The notes under the pieces were generated by a model that searched no databases, was not told where the DNA came from, and saw nothing but the letters and a program-made list of their open reading frames with translations. Of a stretch of DNA of 45,149 nucleotides, positions 16,867 through 26,029 are shown in pieces; position 1 is the first letter of the stretch, and every line of letters begins with the position of its first letter. Location of the stretch: the NCBI GenBank assembly GCA_026693065.1, contig JAPLNA010000025.1, positions 1 to 45,149 on the forward strand, read 5' to 3'. The DNA is from Planctomycetota bacterium. GTDB lineage: Bacteria > Planctomycetota > Phycisphaerae > SM23-33. A program made the position numbers and the translations under genes.

Positions 16867-18440
16867 GAATAGGACCCCTTGATCCGGGCGCTGCCGCCCA
16901 GGAACCCGCCGTAGTCACGCATCACCAGGTTCGACTCGATCCTCTGCACCAGGTCCAACGCCACCGACACCACGATCAGCAGACCCGTTCCGCCAAGGAA
17001 CGCCGAGATGCTGAACGGGATGCTCATCGCCGAGGCCACCACCATCGGCAGCACGGCCACCACCGACAGGAACGCCGCACCGCAATACGTGATGCGTTCC
17101 ATGACGCGTTCGAGATAATCGGCGGTTCGCTTGCCGGGGCGAAGCCCGGGAATGAAACTGCCGTGATCGCGAAGCTGCTCGGAGGTGTCCTTGGGCTTGA
17201 ACTGGACGGTGGTCCAGAAGTAGGCGAAGAAGTAGATCATCCCGACGTACAGGACGGTGTAGATGTAGTGTCCGTTGCGGAAGGCTTCGCTCAGGCTCAC
17301 CCAGAACGACCCGCCGAACTTGCTCTGGAGCTGCTGGAAGATCAGCCCGGGGAAGATCATCAGCGAGCTGGCGAAGATGATGGGCATCACGCCGCCGTGG
17401 TTGACCCGCAGGGGCATGTAGTGCTTGCCGCCGGCGGTCATTCGCCGCCCGCGGACGTGCTTGGCCTGGTGAATGGGAATACGACGCTGGGCCTGGGTGA
17501 TCAGGATCGCCCCGGCCACCACGAACACGAACGCCGCCACCAGGATGACAATGTGGATCACGCCCATGCGGCCGCTGCTGGGGTCGGGCAACAGGGCCAT
17601 ATCCATCCCCGAGCCCAGTTGCCGGATCGCTCGCGGAACGCGGGCGACGATGCCGCCCATGATCAGCAGGCTGATGCCGTTGCCGATGCCGTATTCGTCA
17701 ATCTGCTCGCCCAGCCACATCATGAACATCGTGCCCGCCGTCAGGCCCAGGATGCCCATCAGGAACACCAGCGTGGGATTCAGGTGCGGATAGATGTAGT
17801 TGCTGCTGCCGAGAATGAACTTCATCCACATGCCCGCCTGGATGACGCACAACAGGACGGTGGCGTAGCGGGTGTACTCCTGGATCTTCTTCTGCCCGGC
17901 GGGGCCTTCCTTCATGATCTTCTCGAGGGAGGGCACGACGGTCGTGAGCAACTGGAAGATGATGGAGGCCGAAATATACGGCATGATGCCCAGCCCGAAC
18001 AGGGTGCACTGGGCCAGGTTGCCGCCGGTGAACATGTCGTAGTAATCCATCGCGTCTTTGCCGGCGCCGCTGCCGCCGCCGATCTTCCCCAGTTCGTCCT
18101 GGTTCAGCCCGGGCAGGGGAATGTGGAAGCCTATGCGATAGATGCACAGCAGGAAGATGGTGAAGCCGATCTTCCGGAGCAGCTCGGGGATATTGAAGAT
18201 GTTCTCGATGTGGCGGTGGATGGCCGACGCCGACCAGAGCGCCCAGTAATACACGCCGACCAGGCCCAGGCCCATAACGACCTGCATGACTTCCTCGACG
18301 GCGGTCGTGGTGACGCCGCTCTGGATCATGCCCACCAGGGCCGTCAGGCCGTGCGCCTTGCCGGGCCAGCCTGCGATGAACCACAGACCCAGTCCTACCA
18401 GGATCACACCGGTCAGCAGTCTGAAGATACGGAAAGCCAT
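16863..18440 (-). CDS. secY: Protein translocase subunit SecY with N-terminal extension
   Basis: SecY forms the protein-conducting channel in the inner membrane with SecE. The canonical protein begins near residue 76 (IENIFNIPELLRKIGFTIFL) and has the expected ten helices, including IMPYISASIIFQLL and the cytoplasmic loop with PLRVNHGGVMPIIFASSL. In front are about 75 extra residues with two more predicted helices (IFRLLTGVILVGLGLWFIAG and VVMGLGLVGVYYWALW). I see no start codon just before the canonical part, so the extension appears real; an internal ATG near residue 52 is the only nearby alternative. Total length is 525 aa against 430-460 usually. Confidence 0.97.
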   Translation of the reverse strand: MAFRIFRLLTGVILVGLGLWFIAGWPGKAHGLTALVGMIQSGVTTTAVEEVMQVVMGLGLVGVYYWALWSASAIHRHIENIFNIPELLRKIGFTIFLLCIYRIGFHIPLPGLNQDELGKIGGGSGAGKDAMDYYDMFTGGNLAQCTLFGLGIMPYISASIIFQLLTTVVPSLEKIMKEGPAGQKKIQEYTRYATVLLCVIQAGMWMKFILGSSNYIYPHLNPTLVFLMGILGLTAGTMFMMWLGEQIDEYGIGNGISLLIMGGIVARVPRAIRQLGSGMDMALLPDPSSGRMGVIHIVILVAAFVFVVAGAILITQAQRRIPIHQAKHVRGRRMTAGGKHYMPLRVNHGGVMPIIFASSLMIFPGLIFQQLQSKFGGSFWVSLSEAFRNGHYIYTVLYVGMIYFFAYFWTTVQFKPKDTSEQLRDHGSFIPGLRPGKRTADYLERVMERITYCGAAFLSVVAVLPMVVASAMSIPFSISAFLGGTGLLIVVSVALDLVQRIESNLVMRDYGGFLGGSARIKGSYS

Positions 18441-18467
18441 TCTCGGTACCCTTGTGCTCTGGGTGAA

Positions 18468-18920
18468 CTAGGAAGCCACGATCTCCGTGGTGCCGCCGGC
18501 CTGCTGAATCTTGGCGGTCGCCGAGGCGGTGAACTTCGCCGCCACCACGGTCAGTTTCTTGGTCAGTTGCCCGTTGCCGAGGACTTTGACGGCCTTGGCG
18601 GCGTCGTCGATGAGCTTGGCGCCCGCCAGAGCGACCGCGTCCACCTTCGCCCCGTCGGCAAAGAGCTTCTCCAGGTCCGCGACGTTCACGATCTGGTAGT
18701 TCTGACGGAAGTTGAAATTGTTGAAGCCGCGTTTGGGCAGGCGGGAGATCTGCGGGTTCTGCCCGCCCTCGTACCCCCACTGGGCCTTCCAGCCCGCGCG
18801 GGCGCCGTAGCCCTTGCTGCCTCGTCCGCAGGTCTTGCCCCGGTGCGAGCCGATCCCGCGACCGACTCTCCGGCGTTTCTTGTGCGCCCCTGCCGTAGCC
18901 AGGATCTCATCGAGTTTCAT
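18468..18920 (-). CDS. rplO: Large-subunit ribosomal protein L15
   Basis: A 150-aa L15. The N-terminal extended arm KKRRRVGRGIGSHRGKTCGRG and the block GFEGGQNP-like GYEGGQNPQISRLPKRGF are diagnostic. Its ATG overlaps the rpsE stop (ATGA). rpmD (L30), which sits between rpsE and rplO in many bacteria, is absent. Confidence 0.99.
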   Translation of the reverse strand: MKLDEILATAGAHKKRRRVGRGIGSHRGKTCGRGSKGYGARAGWKAQWGYEGGQNPQISRLPKRGFNNFNFRQNYQIVNVADLEKLFADGAKVDAVALAGAKLIDDAAKAVKVLGNGQLTKKLTVVAAKFTASATAKIQQAGGTTEIVAS

Positions 18921-19417
18921 TCTGCACCGACTCCTCGCAACGCACGGATGGTTTCGGCCGACTGCAGCTTCCGCAGCGCGTCGATGCCGGCCTTCAACAG
19001 GTTCTTCGGGCTCGTCGAGCCGTAGGCTTTCGTCAGCACGTCGTGAATGCCCGCCAGCTCCAGCATGGGGCGGAGCTTCTTGCCCGCGATGACGCCCGTG
19101 CCCTCGGAGGCCGGCAGCATGATCACCTTGCTGGCGCCGCTGTGCCCCATCACCGTGTGCGGGATGGTGCGCCCCTTGAGGACGACGGTATAGAGTTTCT
19201 TCTTGGCCTCGCTGACGGCCTTCTCGACGGCGTCGGGGACCTCGTTGGCCTTGCCGTACCCCAGCCCGACGACGCCGCGGTGGTCGCCGATGGCCACCAG
19301 AGCGGCAAAGCTGAACCGGCGACCGCCTTTGACGACCTTCGAGCAGCGGTAGATCTGGATGACTTCCTCATCCAGGCCGCCGGAGTTCTCATCTTTCTTG
19401 GGTTTTTCAAAAGCCAC
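18917..19417 (-). CDS. rpsE: Small-subunit ribosomal protein S5
   Basis: A 166-aa S5. The N-terminal double-stranded-RNA-binding-like domain ([18 protein letters not shown]) is followed by the [20 protein letters not shown] block. S5 helps form the mRNA entry site and affects decoding accuracy. Length is normal. It follows rplR by 20 bp and overlaps rplO by 4 bp. Confidence 0.99.
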   Translation of the reverse strand: MAFEKPKKDENSGGLDEEVIQIYRCSKVVKGGRRFSFAALVAIGDHRGVVGLGYGKANEVPDAVEKAVSEAKKKLYTVVLKGRTIPHTVMGHSGASKVIMLPASEGTGVIAGKKLRPMLELAGIHDVLTKAYGSTSPKNLLKAGIDALRKLQSAETIRALRGVGAE

Positions 19418-19437
19418 GTGCGTTGCTCCTGTTGTGC

Positions 19438-19809
19438 CTAGAACTCCAGCCCGCCCTTGCGAGCGGCGTCGGCCAATTCCTGAATGCGCCCGTGATAGGC
19501 GTACCCGTTTCGGTCAAAGACGACCTTCTTGATGCCGGCCTCGACGGCCTTGGCGGCCAACGCCGCCCCGACCAGCGCGGCGGCGGCCTTGTTGTTCGCC
19601 GACCCGTCGGCCTTCGCGCGGACCGGCTTCTCCATCGTCGAAGCCGACACCAGCGTCCGCCCGGCCATGTCGTCGATGATCTGGGCGTAAATGTTCTTGT
19701 TGCTGCGGAAGACCGTCAGCCGCGGGCGCTCCGGCGTACCGGTGACCAGCTTGCGAACGTGACTCTTTCGACGCAGCCTGCGTTTGGCTTGTTTTTGTTC
19801 TATGCTCAT
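19438..19809 (-). CDS. rplR: Large-subunit ribosomal protein L18
   Basis: A 123-aa L18 with a basic N-terminus and [24 protein letters not shown], ending [20 protein letters not shown]. It binds 5S rRNA together with L5. Normal length and position, between rplF and rpsE. Confidence 0.99.
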   Translation of the reverse strand: MSIEQKQAKRRLRRKSHVRKLVTGTPERPRLTVFRSNKNIYAQIIDDMAGRTLVSASTMEKPVRAKADGSANNKAAAALVGAALAAKAVEAGIKKVVFDRNGYAYHGRIQELADAARKGGLEF

Positions 19810-19838
19810 GGTTATTCCACTCGTGCCCTTGGCCCGAC

Positions 19839-20417
19839 TTACGCGCCGGCGCCGGCGAAGGCCTTGCCGACCTTGCGGCGAACATATTCGCCCGTGTACC
19901 GGATGCCCTTGCCCTTATACGGCTCGGGCGGACGGCTCTTGCGGACGCGGGCGGCGAACTCTCCCACGGCCTGCTTGTCGGCGCCTTTGACGGTGAACCG
20001 CGCCGGTTCCGTCTCGCCGCGTGCCTGGGGGGTCTGCACTTCCACGACCAGACCCGCCGGAACGTCGAAGACGACCGGATGGCTCTTGCCGCAATTGACC
20101 GTGAACTTCTTGCCCTGCAACTGCACGCCGTAGCCCACGCCGTACACCTCCAGCGCCCGCATGTACCCTTGCAGGCAGCCCTGGAGCATGTTGGCGATCA
20201 GGCTTCGCGTCAGCCCGTGCAGAGCGCGATCCAGCCGCTCGTCCCCCTTGCGGGTGACGACCACGAGCTTGGCGCCCGTGTCGACCTGGACGGTCATCTC
20301 CGGACGGAACGTCCAGGCCAGCTTGCCGACGGGGCCCTCGACGCTAATGGTCGTCCCGCTCAGGGAGACCTTCACGCCGTCGGGAATCGGAATCGGTTTT
20401 TTTCCTATTCGGGACAT
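19839..20417 (-). CDS. rplF: Large-subunit ribosomal protein L6
   Basis: A 192-aa L6 with its two related domains. It begins [20 protein letters not shown], has [17 protein letters not shown]-like [19 protein letters not shown] in the middle and ends with [13 protein letters not shown]-like [21 protein letters not shown]6 lies near the sarcin-ricin loop. The C-terminus is about 10 residues longer than usual, ending in KAFAGAGA. Confidence 0.99.
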   Translation of the reverse strand: MSRIGKKPIPIPDGVKVSLSGTTISVEGPVGKLAWTFRPEMTVQVDTGAKLVVVTRKGDERLDRALHGLTRSLIANMLQGCLQGYMRALEVYGVGYGVQLQGKKFTVNCGKSHPVVFDVPAGLVVEVQTPQARGETEPARFTVKGADKQAVGEFAARVRKSRPPEPYKGKGIRYTGEYVRRKVGKAFAGAGA

Positions 20418-20432
20418 TGTCGACTCTTCTCA

Positions 20433-20834
20433 CTAGCAGACGGTGCAGAGCACTTCGCCGCTGATGTTCCTCTGGCGGCACTCGCGGTCGCTCAAGACGC
20501 CCTTGGAGGTCGTCACGATGGAAATCCCCAGCCCGTTCATCGGGCGGGGCAACGCCCCCACGCCGCGGTACAACCGCCGCGAAGGCTTGCTCCATCGCTT
20601 GATCTCGTTCACGACGTCTTCGCCGCGCGGGCCGTACTTCAGGTATACCCGCAGGAGGCCCTGCTTGGTGGTATCCTCGATTCTCGCGTAGTCGTTGATG
20701 TAGCCCTCGTCCTTCAGCACGCGGGCGATGCCTTCGCAGACCTTGCTGGCGCGAATGTTGACGGTCTCGTGACGGCTCCGCAGGGCATTGCGGATCCGCG
20801 TCAACATGTCGGCAATCGGATCGGACAGACTCAT
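20433..20834 (-). CDS. rpsH: Small-subunit ribosomal protein S8
   Basis: A 133-aa S8 that binds helix 21 of 16S rRNA. It begins SLSDPIADMLTRIRNALRSR and ends GLGISIVTTSKGVLSDRECRQ with EVLCTVC. Normal length; the usual place between rpsZ and rplF. In several bacteria S8 represses its own operon; I could not identify such a site here. Confidence 0.99.
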   Translation of the reverse strand: MSLSDPIADMLTRIRNALRSRHETVNIRASKVCEGIARVLKDEGYINDYARIEDTTKQGLLRVYLKYGPRGEDVVNEIKRWSKPSRRLYRGVGALPRPMNGLGISIVTTSKGVLSDRECRQRNISGEVLCTVC

Positions 20835-20859
20835 TGTCTCTTCCTTATTCCAGGCCGGC

Positions 20860-21045
20860 TTACCAGCTGGCCTTCCTCATTCCGGGGATCTTGCCTTCGT
20901 TGGCCAGCCGCCGCAGGCAAATGCGGCAGATGCGGAACTTGCGGTACACGCTTCGCGGGCGGCCGCAAATCTGGCAACGGCGGATGATCCGCGTGGAAAA
21001 CTTCGGGGTCCGTTTGGACTTCTGTACTTGGGCTGTTGTCGCCAT
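20860..21045 (-). CDS. rpsZ: Small-subunit ribosomal protein S14, zinc-binding short type
   Basis: A 61-aa S14 of the short, zinc-binding type. The four cysteines are in RRCQICGRP and [12 protein letters not shown]. The end [11 protein letters not shown] is typical. It lies between rplE and rpsH, as in most bacteria. Confidence 0.98.
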   Translation of the reverse strand: MATTAQVQKSKRTPKFSTRIIRRCQICGRPRSVYRKFRICRICLRRLANEGKIPGMRKASW

Positions 21046-21058
21046 ACGTTACGGCCTT

Positions 21059-21604
21059 TCAGCTGACACGGAACGGCATGCCGAGCATGCGTAACAGTTC
21101 ACGGGCTTCTTCATCGCTGCGGGCGCTGGTCTGGAAGGCGATGTTCATGCCCTGCGTGAACGTCACCGTGTCCGGGTTGATCTCCGGAAAGACGCTCTGC
21201 TCGACCAGGCCCATGTTGTAGTTGCCTCGCCCGTCGAAACCCGAGGGGTTCAGCCCGCGGAAGTCCTTCACCCGCGGGATCGCCAGCGTCACCAGGCGGT
21301 CGAAGAACTCCCACATCCGCTGCCCGCGGAGGGTCACCTTCAACCCGACGGCCAGGCCTTCGCGGAGCTTGAAGTTGCTGATGCTCACGGTGGCCTTGGT
21401 GACGACGGGCTTCTGGCCGGCAATCAGCCCCAGCTGCTGCTGGGCGGCTTCGAGCTTGGCCTGCTCCTCGTGGGCGTTGCCGATGCCCATCGAGATCACG
21501 ATCTTCTTGAGCCGCGGAACCGCCATCACGTTCTTGTACTGAAAACGCTGGGTGAGTCCGGGCTTCACTTCCTTGTCATACTGCTCGTGGAGACGGGCTA
21601 TCAT
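21059..21604 (-). CDS. rplE: Large-subunit ribosomal protein L5
   Basis: A 181-aa L5 that binds 5S rRNA and contacts the P-site tRNA. Signatures are VPRLKKIVISMGIGNAHEE, RLVTLAIPRVKDFRGLNPSG and FDGRGNYNMGLVEQSVFPEI. The tail ELLRMLGMPF is standard. Normal length; 10 bp after rplX. Confidence 0.99.
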   Translation of the reverse strand: MIARLHEQYDKEVKPGLTQRFQYKNVMAVPRLKKIVISMGIGNAHEEQAKLEAAQQQLGLIAGQKPVVTKATVSISNFKLREGLAVGLKVTLRGQRMWEFFDRLVTLAIPRVKDFRGLNPSGFDGRGNYNMGLVEQSVFPEINPDTVTFTQGMNIAFQTSARSDEEARELLRMLGMPFRVS

Positions 21605-21614
21605 GCTTCACCAC

Positions 21615-21950
21615 CTACTTGCCTTTCTTGACCGTCCCGAGGACCTGGCCGCTCTTGCGGGCGATGCGGACCTTGCTGCCGTCGGCTTCGGTGCGGAAGC
21701 CCACGCGGGTCCTGACATTGGTCTTCGGGTCCACCGGGAGGACGTTGGACAGGTGAATGGGCATCTCTTTCTGGATACGCCCGCCCTGCGGATTCCGCCG
21801 CGAGGGCTTCACGTGCCGGTACACCCGGTTGACGCCCTGAACGACGCACTTGCCGCTCTTGGGGTCGATACGGAGCACTTCGCCGGTCTTACCCTTGTCA
21901 TCGCCGGCGATGACTACCACGACGTCGCCTTTTCGCACGTGCCTGGCCAT
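21615..21950 (-). CDS. rplX: Large-subunit ribosomal protein L24
   Basis: A 111-aa L24, an early assembly protein of the 50S. The KOW motif is near the N-terminus (KGDVVVVIAGDDKGKTGEVL) and GVNRVYRHVKPSRRNPQGG follows. The end (KVRIARKSGQVLGTVKKGK) is typical. It starts 3 bp after rplN. Confidence 0.99.
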   Translation of the reverse strand: MARHVRKGDVVVVIAGDDKGKTGEVLRIDPKSGKCVVQGVNRVYRHVKPSRRNPQGGRIQKEMPIHLSNVLPVDPKTNVRTRVGFRTEADGSKVRIARKSGQVLGTVKKGK

Positions 21951-21953
21951 TTC

Positions 21954-22340
21954 CTACACCACCTCGGCTGCGAGAGATACGATTTTCATGAAGTTCTTTT
22001 CCCGCAGTTCGCGGGCGACGGCCCCGAAGATTCTCGTGCCCTTGGGGTTGCCTTCGGCGTCGATCAGCACGGCGGCGCTCTTGTCGAACCGCACGTAGCT
22101 GCCGTCGCTGCGGCGCACCGGGTGGGCCACCCGGACGACCACGCAGCGGACGACCTCGCCGGCCTTGACCTCGCCGCCGGCCATCGCCCGCTTCACGGAG
22201 CAGATGATCACGTCGCCCAGGGACGCCGTACGCCTCGTGAAGGCCCCGGTCTGCGTCGAGCCGCCCAGCACCCGGATCACGTACACGATCTGGGCGCCGG
22301 TGTTATCGGCCACGTCCATTCGCATTTCTGCTTGAATCAC
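21954..22340 (-). CDS. rplN: Large-subunit ribosomal protein L14
   Basis: A 128-aa L14 located at the subunit interface. It begins [20 protein letters not shown] and contains [10 protein letters not shown] and [20 protein letters not shown]. It is slightly longer than the usual 122 aa. It lies 12 bp after rpsQ. Confidence 0.99.
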   Translation of the reverse strand: MIQAEMRMDVADNTGAQIVYVIRVLGGSTQTGAFTRRTASLGDVIICSVKRAMAGGEVKAGEVVRCVVVRVAHPVRRSDGSYVRFDKSAAVLIDAEGNPKGTRIFGAVARELREKNFMKIVSLAAEVV

Positions 22341-22352
22341 GGTAAGGCCTCT

Positions 22353-22646
22353 CTATTGTTCCGTCGTCTCGTTGGCGCGGCGAAGCACCTTCACAACCCG
22401 CCAGCGTTTCCGCTTGCTGACCGGGCGGCAGGGCACGATCTCGACCAGGTCGCCCACCTGGGCGACGTTCTTCGGGTCGTGCACCGCCAGGCTTCGCTCC
22501 CGGCGAAGGTACTTCTCATACGCCACGTGTTTGACCAGGCTCCGCAGCGTCACGGTCAGGCTCTTATCGCCCGAGCGTTTCGAGACGAAGGCGGCCTTCG
22601 CGCTCTGCTCGCTGGCGCCGGTCGTGGGGTCCGTTGCTTCTGTCAT
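22353..22646 (-). CDS. rpsQ: Small-subunit ribosomal protein S17
   Basis: A 97-aa S17. The OB-fold core starts near residue 19 (VSKRSGDKSLTVTLRSLVKH) and contains YLRRERSLAVHDPKN and GDLVEIVPCRPVSKRKRWRV. The first 18 residues (Thr/Ala-rich) are an extension. It follows rpmC by 30 bp. Confidence 0.98.
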   Translation of the reverse strand: MTEATDPTTGASEQSAKAAFVSKRSGDKSLTVTLRSLVKHVAYEKYLRRERSLAVHDPKNVAQVGDLVEIVPCRPVSKRKRWRVVKVLRRANETTEQ

Positions 22647-22676
22647 GGTGTGGTTCCGCTCGATCTTCCTTGCCGC

Positions 22677-22889
22677 TTAGTTCGCGGCGCCGGCCGTCCG
22701 GGCCTGTTCGCGCTTCCGCTTCTCCGTCAGCAGCCTCGCGATGTCTCGCTTGGCGTGCATCAGCATCGCGGGGCTTTCCAGCTTTTCCGTCACCGACTGC
22801 GCCCGCAGATCGAACACGTGCCTTCGCAGGCGGTCCAGCTCGGTCTGCAGTTCTTCGTCGTTCAACGCTATTACGTCCTTGGGTTTCAT
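22677..22889 (-). CDS. rpmC: Large-subunit ribosomal protein L29
   Basis: A 70-aa L29, two antiparallel helices near the exit tunnel. The helix pair is visible as LNDEELQTELDRLRRHVFDLRA and MLMHAKRDIARLLTEKRKRE. Normal length; 12 bp after rplP. Confidence 0.98.
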   Translation of the reverse strand: MKPKDVIALNDEELQTELDRLRRHVFDLRAQSVTEKLESPAMLMHAKRDIARLLTEKRKREQARTAGAAN

Positions 22890-22901
22890 GATGCCTTCGC
22901 C

Positions 22902-23321
22902 TTACAATGCACGTCGTCGCGTGACCATACGGCACCGCACGGGCATCTTGAACGCCGTCCGCGCCAGGGCCATCCGGGCCGTCTCTTCGTCCACCCCGCC
23001 GACCTCAAACAGCACCGTGCCGGGCTTGATCCGCGCGACCCATTCTTCCGTCTCGCCTTTGCCCTTGCCCATTCGCGTTTCCAGCGGCTTGGCGCTGATG
23101 GGCTTGTCCGGGAACACCCGGATATACACCCGTCCCTCGCGGTGAAGGTAGTGCGTGGCGGCGACACGCCCGGCCTCGATCTGGCGGGCCGTCAGCCACA
23201 CCGTCTCCAGGCTCTGCAGGCCGTACTCGCCGAAGGCCACCGTGTTACCCCGGGTGGCCATCCCGCGCATCTTGCCGCGCTGCTGCTTGCGGTACTTGAT
23301 TCTCTTTGGCATCATTGCCAT
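22902..23321 (-). CDS. rplP: Large-subunit ribosomal protein L16
   Basis: A 139-aa L16, which helps position tRNA in the A site. It begins MPKRIKYRKQQRGKMRGMATRG (after an initial MAM) and contains FGEYGLQSLETVWLTARQIE and GKGKGETEEWVARIKPG. Length and order (rpsC-rplP-rpmC) are normal. Confidence 0.99.
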   Translation of the reverse strand: MAMMPKRIKYRKQQRGKMRGMATRGNTVAFGEYGLQSLETVWLTARQIEAGRVAATHYLHREGRVYIRVFPDKPISAKPLETRMGKGKGETEEWVARIKPGTVLFEVGGVDEETARMALARTAFKMPVRCRMVTRRRAL

Positions 23322-23336
23322 AGCAGTGTTCCTCGG

Positions 23337-24149
23337 TTACTTCGGTGTCTCGTCGCGCCGGTGGCGCGGCTCGCCGGAGGCCGTCGGGGTCGACGCCGGG
23401 GCGCCTTCGCTCGGGGCCGATCCTTCTTCACGCCGCGAACCCCGCGGCCCGCCCTCGCGCCGGCGACCCGCACGGGTCCGCGGGCCGGCGTTCGGATCTA
23501 CCTGGATTTCCTCGCCGAACATCCCCAGGTGAATCCATACCTTCACGCCCACCGCGCCATACGTCGTGAAGCTGGTGGCCGTGCCGTAGTCCACGTTGGC
23601 TTCCAGGGTGTGCAGCGGAATCGAACCCTTGAGGGTCGTCTCGCGGCGGGCGATTTCCGCCCCGCCCAGCCGACCGGAAACCGTAATCTTGATGCCCTTG
23701 GCGCCGGCCTGCATCGCCGCGTCCACTCGCTGCTTGAGCGCCCGGCGGAAGCTCCGCCGACGCTTGAGCTGCTCGCTGACGCCCTCGGCAACCAGCATGG
23801 CGTCCAGGTCCGGGTTGCGGATCTCGACGATGTTGATGTTCACCCGCCGGTCGGTCAGGTGCTCCAGCTCGCCCTTGAGCTTGTCGACCTCGGCGCCCTT
23901 GGGCCCGATGACCAGCCCGGGGCGGGCCGTCCGCAGGATCACCTTCACTTCTTCCCGCGTCCGCTCGATCTCCACGCCGGCGATGCCCGCGAACGGGGGT
24001 TGGCGGTTCAGCTTGGCGTCGATGAACTTGCGGATCTTCTGGTCCTCGACCAGGAACTCGCCGTAGTTGCTCTTGGGAGCGAACCACCGGCTCTTCCAGC
24101 CGAGCGTGATGCCTGTCCGAAACCCTGTGGGGGATACTTTCTGTCCCAT
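23337..24149 (-). CDS. rpsC: Small-subunit ribosomal protein S3 with disordered C-terminal tail
   Basis: A 270-aa S3. It begins MGQKVSPTGFRTGITLGWKS, has the KH domain (LVIGPKGAEVDKLKGELEHL) and the C-terminal domain with GRLGGAEIARRE. The normal fold ends near residue 220 (VKVWIHLGMFGEEI). About 50 further residues are Arg/Gly/Glu/Ser-rich and probably disordered. S3 lies at the mRNA entry channel. Confidence 0.99.
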   Translation of the reverse strand: MGQKVSPTGFRTGITLGWKSRWFAPKSNYGEFLVEDQKIRKFIDAKLNRQPPFAGIAGVEIERTREEVKVILRTARPGLVIGPKGAEVDKLKGELEHLTDRRVNINIVEIRNPDLDAMLVAEGVSEQLKRRRSFRRALKQRVDAAMQAGAKGIKITVSGRLGGAEIARRETTLKGSIPLHTLEANVDYGTATSFTTYGAVGVKVWIHLGMFGEEIQVDPNAGPRTRAGRRREGGPRGSRREEGSAPSEGAPASTPTASGEPRHRRDETPK

Positions 24150-24162
24150 GCCTGCCTCTTGG

Positions 24163-24504
24163 TTATGCCTTCGCGGGCTCTTGGTCGACTTCGATCACGA
24201 TGTGGCACATTCGCTTGCGGATTTCATACGCCCGCCCGCGGTCCTTGGCCCGGATCCGCTTGATCACCGGGCCCTCGTCCACGCGCGAGACGCTCACGAA
24301 CAGGTTCTCCACGTCCGCCTCGGCTTCGTTGGCGTTGGCGATGGCGCTCTTGAGAACCTTGCCGATCATGACCGCCGCCCGATTGGGCGAAAACTTCAGG
24401 ACGTTCAACGCGTCTTGCACGTCGCGTCCGCGAACCATGTCCGCGATCAGCCGCACCTTCCGGGCGCTCATCCGGGCATACCTGTGTATTGCTCGCCATG
24501 CCAT
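24163..24504 (-). CDS. rplV: Large-subunit ribosomal protein L22
   Basis: A 113-aa L22, which lines the peptide exit tunnel. It begins AIHRYARMSARKVRLIADMV and contains AVMIGKVLKSAIANANEA and the tunnel loop around DEGPVIKRIRAKDRGRAYEI. Normal length; 13 bp before rpsC. Confidence 0.99.
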   Translation of the reverse strand: MAWRAIHRYARMSARKVRLIADMVRGRDVQDALNVLKFSPNRAAVMIGKVLKSAIANANEAEADVENLFVSVSRVDEGPVIKRIRAKDRGRAYEIRKRMCHIVIEVDQEPAKA

Positions 24505-24546
24505 CTTGGTTCTTCCTGTGCTGACCGTCCAGGGACGGGCCTTTCG

Positions 24547-24837
24547 TTACGCCGGCGCGGCGCCCGGCGTGGCGGCCTTCCGCCCGCTGTGCCCGCGGAA
24601 CGTACGCGTCGGGGAGAACTCCCCGAGCTTGTGGCCCACCATGTCTTCCGTCACGAAGACCTTGTGGAACATCTTGCCGTTGTGCACCATGAAGGTCATT
24701 CCGATGAACTCCGGGACGATCGTGCAGGCGCGAGCCCACGTCTTGATCGCCTCGTGCGAGCCGGCCTGCAGCGCCTTCTGCACCTTCCGGAACACCTTCT
24801 CGTCCACATACGGACCTTTTTTCGCGCTTCTGGTCAT
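24547..24837 (-). CDS. rpsS: Small-subunit ribosomal protein S19
   Basis: A 96-aa S19 of the 30S head. It begins [20 protein letters not shown] and contains [19 protein letters not shown] and [19 protein letters not shown]. Normal length and position after rplB. Confidence 0.99.
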   Translation of the reverse strand: MTRSAKKGPYVDEKVFRKVQKALQAGSHEAIKTWARACTIVPEFIGMTFMVHNGKMFHKVFVTEDMVGHKLGEFSPTRTFRGHSGRKAATPGAAPA

Positions 24838-24873
24838 TGCTCTTGCCTTTGCGAGTCCTTTGCCTGCGCCGCC

Positions 24874-25722
24874 TTACAGTACCAACTGCCCATTTCGCAC
24901 GTTCCGGCGACGACGCAGGATCATCCGGCTGGACGTCTTGCGGCGACGGCGGGTCTTGCCGCCCTTGGAAAGCTTGCCCGTCCGGCTCACCGGGTGACGG
25001 CCGCCGCTGCGCCGGCCTTCGCCGCCGCCCATCGGATGCGCCACCGGGTTCATCGCCGATCCACGCGTCGTCGGGCGAATGCCCAGGTGACGCTTGCGAC
25101 CGGCCTTGCCCCACCGCGTGCTCGAATGCTCCAGGTTGCCCAACTGACCGATCGTCGCGCGGCACTTGGCGTTCACCATGCGAGTCTCGCCCGAGGGCAG
25201 CACGACGTGGGCGTGTACGCCTTCCCGTGCCATCAGCTTCGCCGTGCCCCCGGCCGTGCGGACCATCTTGCCGCCCTGCCCCGGGGTCATCTCGATATTG
25301 TGCACTTCCAGTCCCAGCGGAATGCTCGCCAGAGGCATGCAGTTGCCGACCTTCGGCTCGACCTTCTCGCCCGAGACCAGCTTCATCCCGACCGTCACGC
25401 CCACCGGCGCCAAAATATATCGCTTCTCCCCGTCTTCGTACTGCACGAGGGCGATGTTGCAGCTGCGGTTGGGATCGTATTCGATCGTCATGACCGAGGC
25501 GGGCTGCCCGTCCTTGGTCCGCTTGAAGTCGATCACGCGGTACATCCGCTTGTGACCCCCGCCGATGTGCCGGCAGGTGATCATGCCCGAGTGGTTTCTC
25601 CCGCCGGTCTTCTTCAGCGGGCGAAGCAGGCTTTTCTCGGGCGTCGTCGTGGTCACTTCCTGGCGGATGTTGACCGAGCTGTTGCGCCGGCCCGGGGATG
25701 TCCTGTTGTATGTTTTGATCAT
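24874..25722 (-). CDS. rplB: Large-subunit ribosomal protein L2
   Basis: A 282-aa L2, a core 50S protein near the peptidyl transferase centre. It begins [17 protein letters not shown] and contains [20 protein letters not shown] and the conserved [18 protein letters not shown] loop. Length is normal. It starts 18 bp after rplW. Confidence 0.99.
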   Translation of the reverse strand: MIKTYNRTSPGRRNSSVNIRQEVTTTTPEKSLLRPLKKTGGRNHSGMITCRHIGGGHKRMYRVIDFKRTKDGQPASVMTIEYDPNRSCNIALVQYEDGEKRYILAPVGVTVGMKLVSGEKVEPKVGNCMPLASIPLGLEVHNIEMTPGQGGKMVRTAGGTAKLMAREGVHAHVVLPSGETRMVNAKCRATIGQLGNLEHSSTRWGKAGRKRHLGIRPTTRGSAMNPVAHPMGGGEGRRSGGRHPVSRTGKLSKGGKTRRRRKTSSRMILRRRRNVRNGQLVL

Positions 25723-25740
25723 CGAACTCTCTCCGGCCTG

Positions 25741-26028
25741 TTAGAACAGGTCGATTCGGTACTCGGCGTCCAGGACCACGACGGCCCGCTTCCAGTGCCG
25801 CGTCGCGCCCCAACCCATCCCGTGGCGGCGGGGCTTGCCCTTCCGGTTGGCCGTCCGCACGGTCTTGACCTTCACGTTGTAAATCTTCTCGATCGCCTGC
25901 TTGATCTGCGCCTTGTTGGCGTTGGGGTGGACCTCGAAGGGATACGTGTTCCGGGCCTGGGCCTGGAACGTGCCCTTTTCCGTCACCAGCGGGCGGACGA
26001 CGATGTTGTAGATCTCTTCGTTCCGCAT
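25741..26028 (-). CDS. rplW: Large-subunit ribosomal protein L23
   Basis: A 95-aa L23, which forms the docking site for trigger factor and SRP at the tunnel exit. It begins MRNEEIYNIVVRPLVTEKGT and contains FEVHPNANKAQIKQAIEKIY. Normal length. Its ATG lies one base after the rplD stop, so translation is coupled. Confidence 0.98.
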   Translation of the reverse strand: MRNEEIYNIVVRPLVTEKGTFQAQARNTYPFEVHPNANKAQIKQAIEKIYNVKVKTVRTANRKGKPRRHGMGWGATRHWKRAVVVLDAEYRIDLF

Positions 26029-26029
26029 G

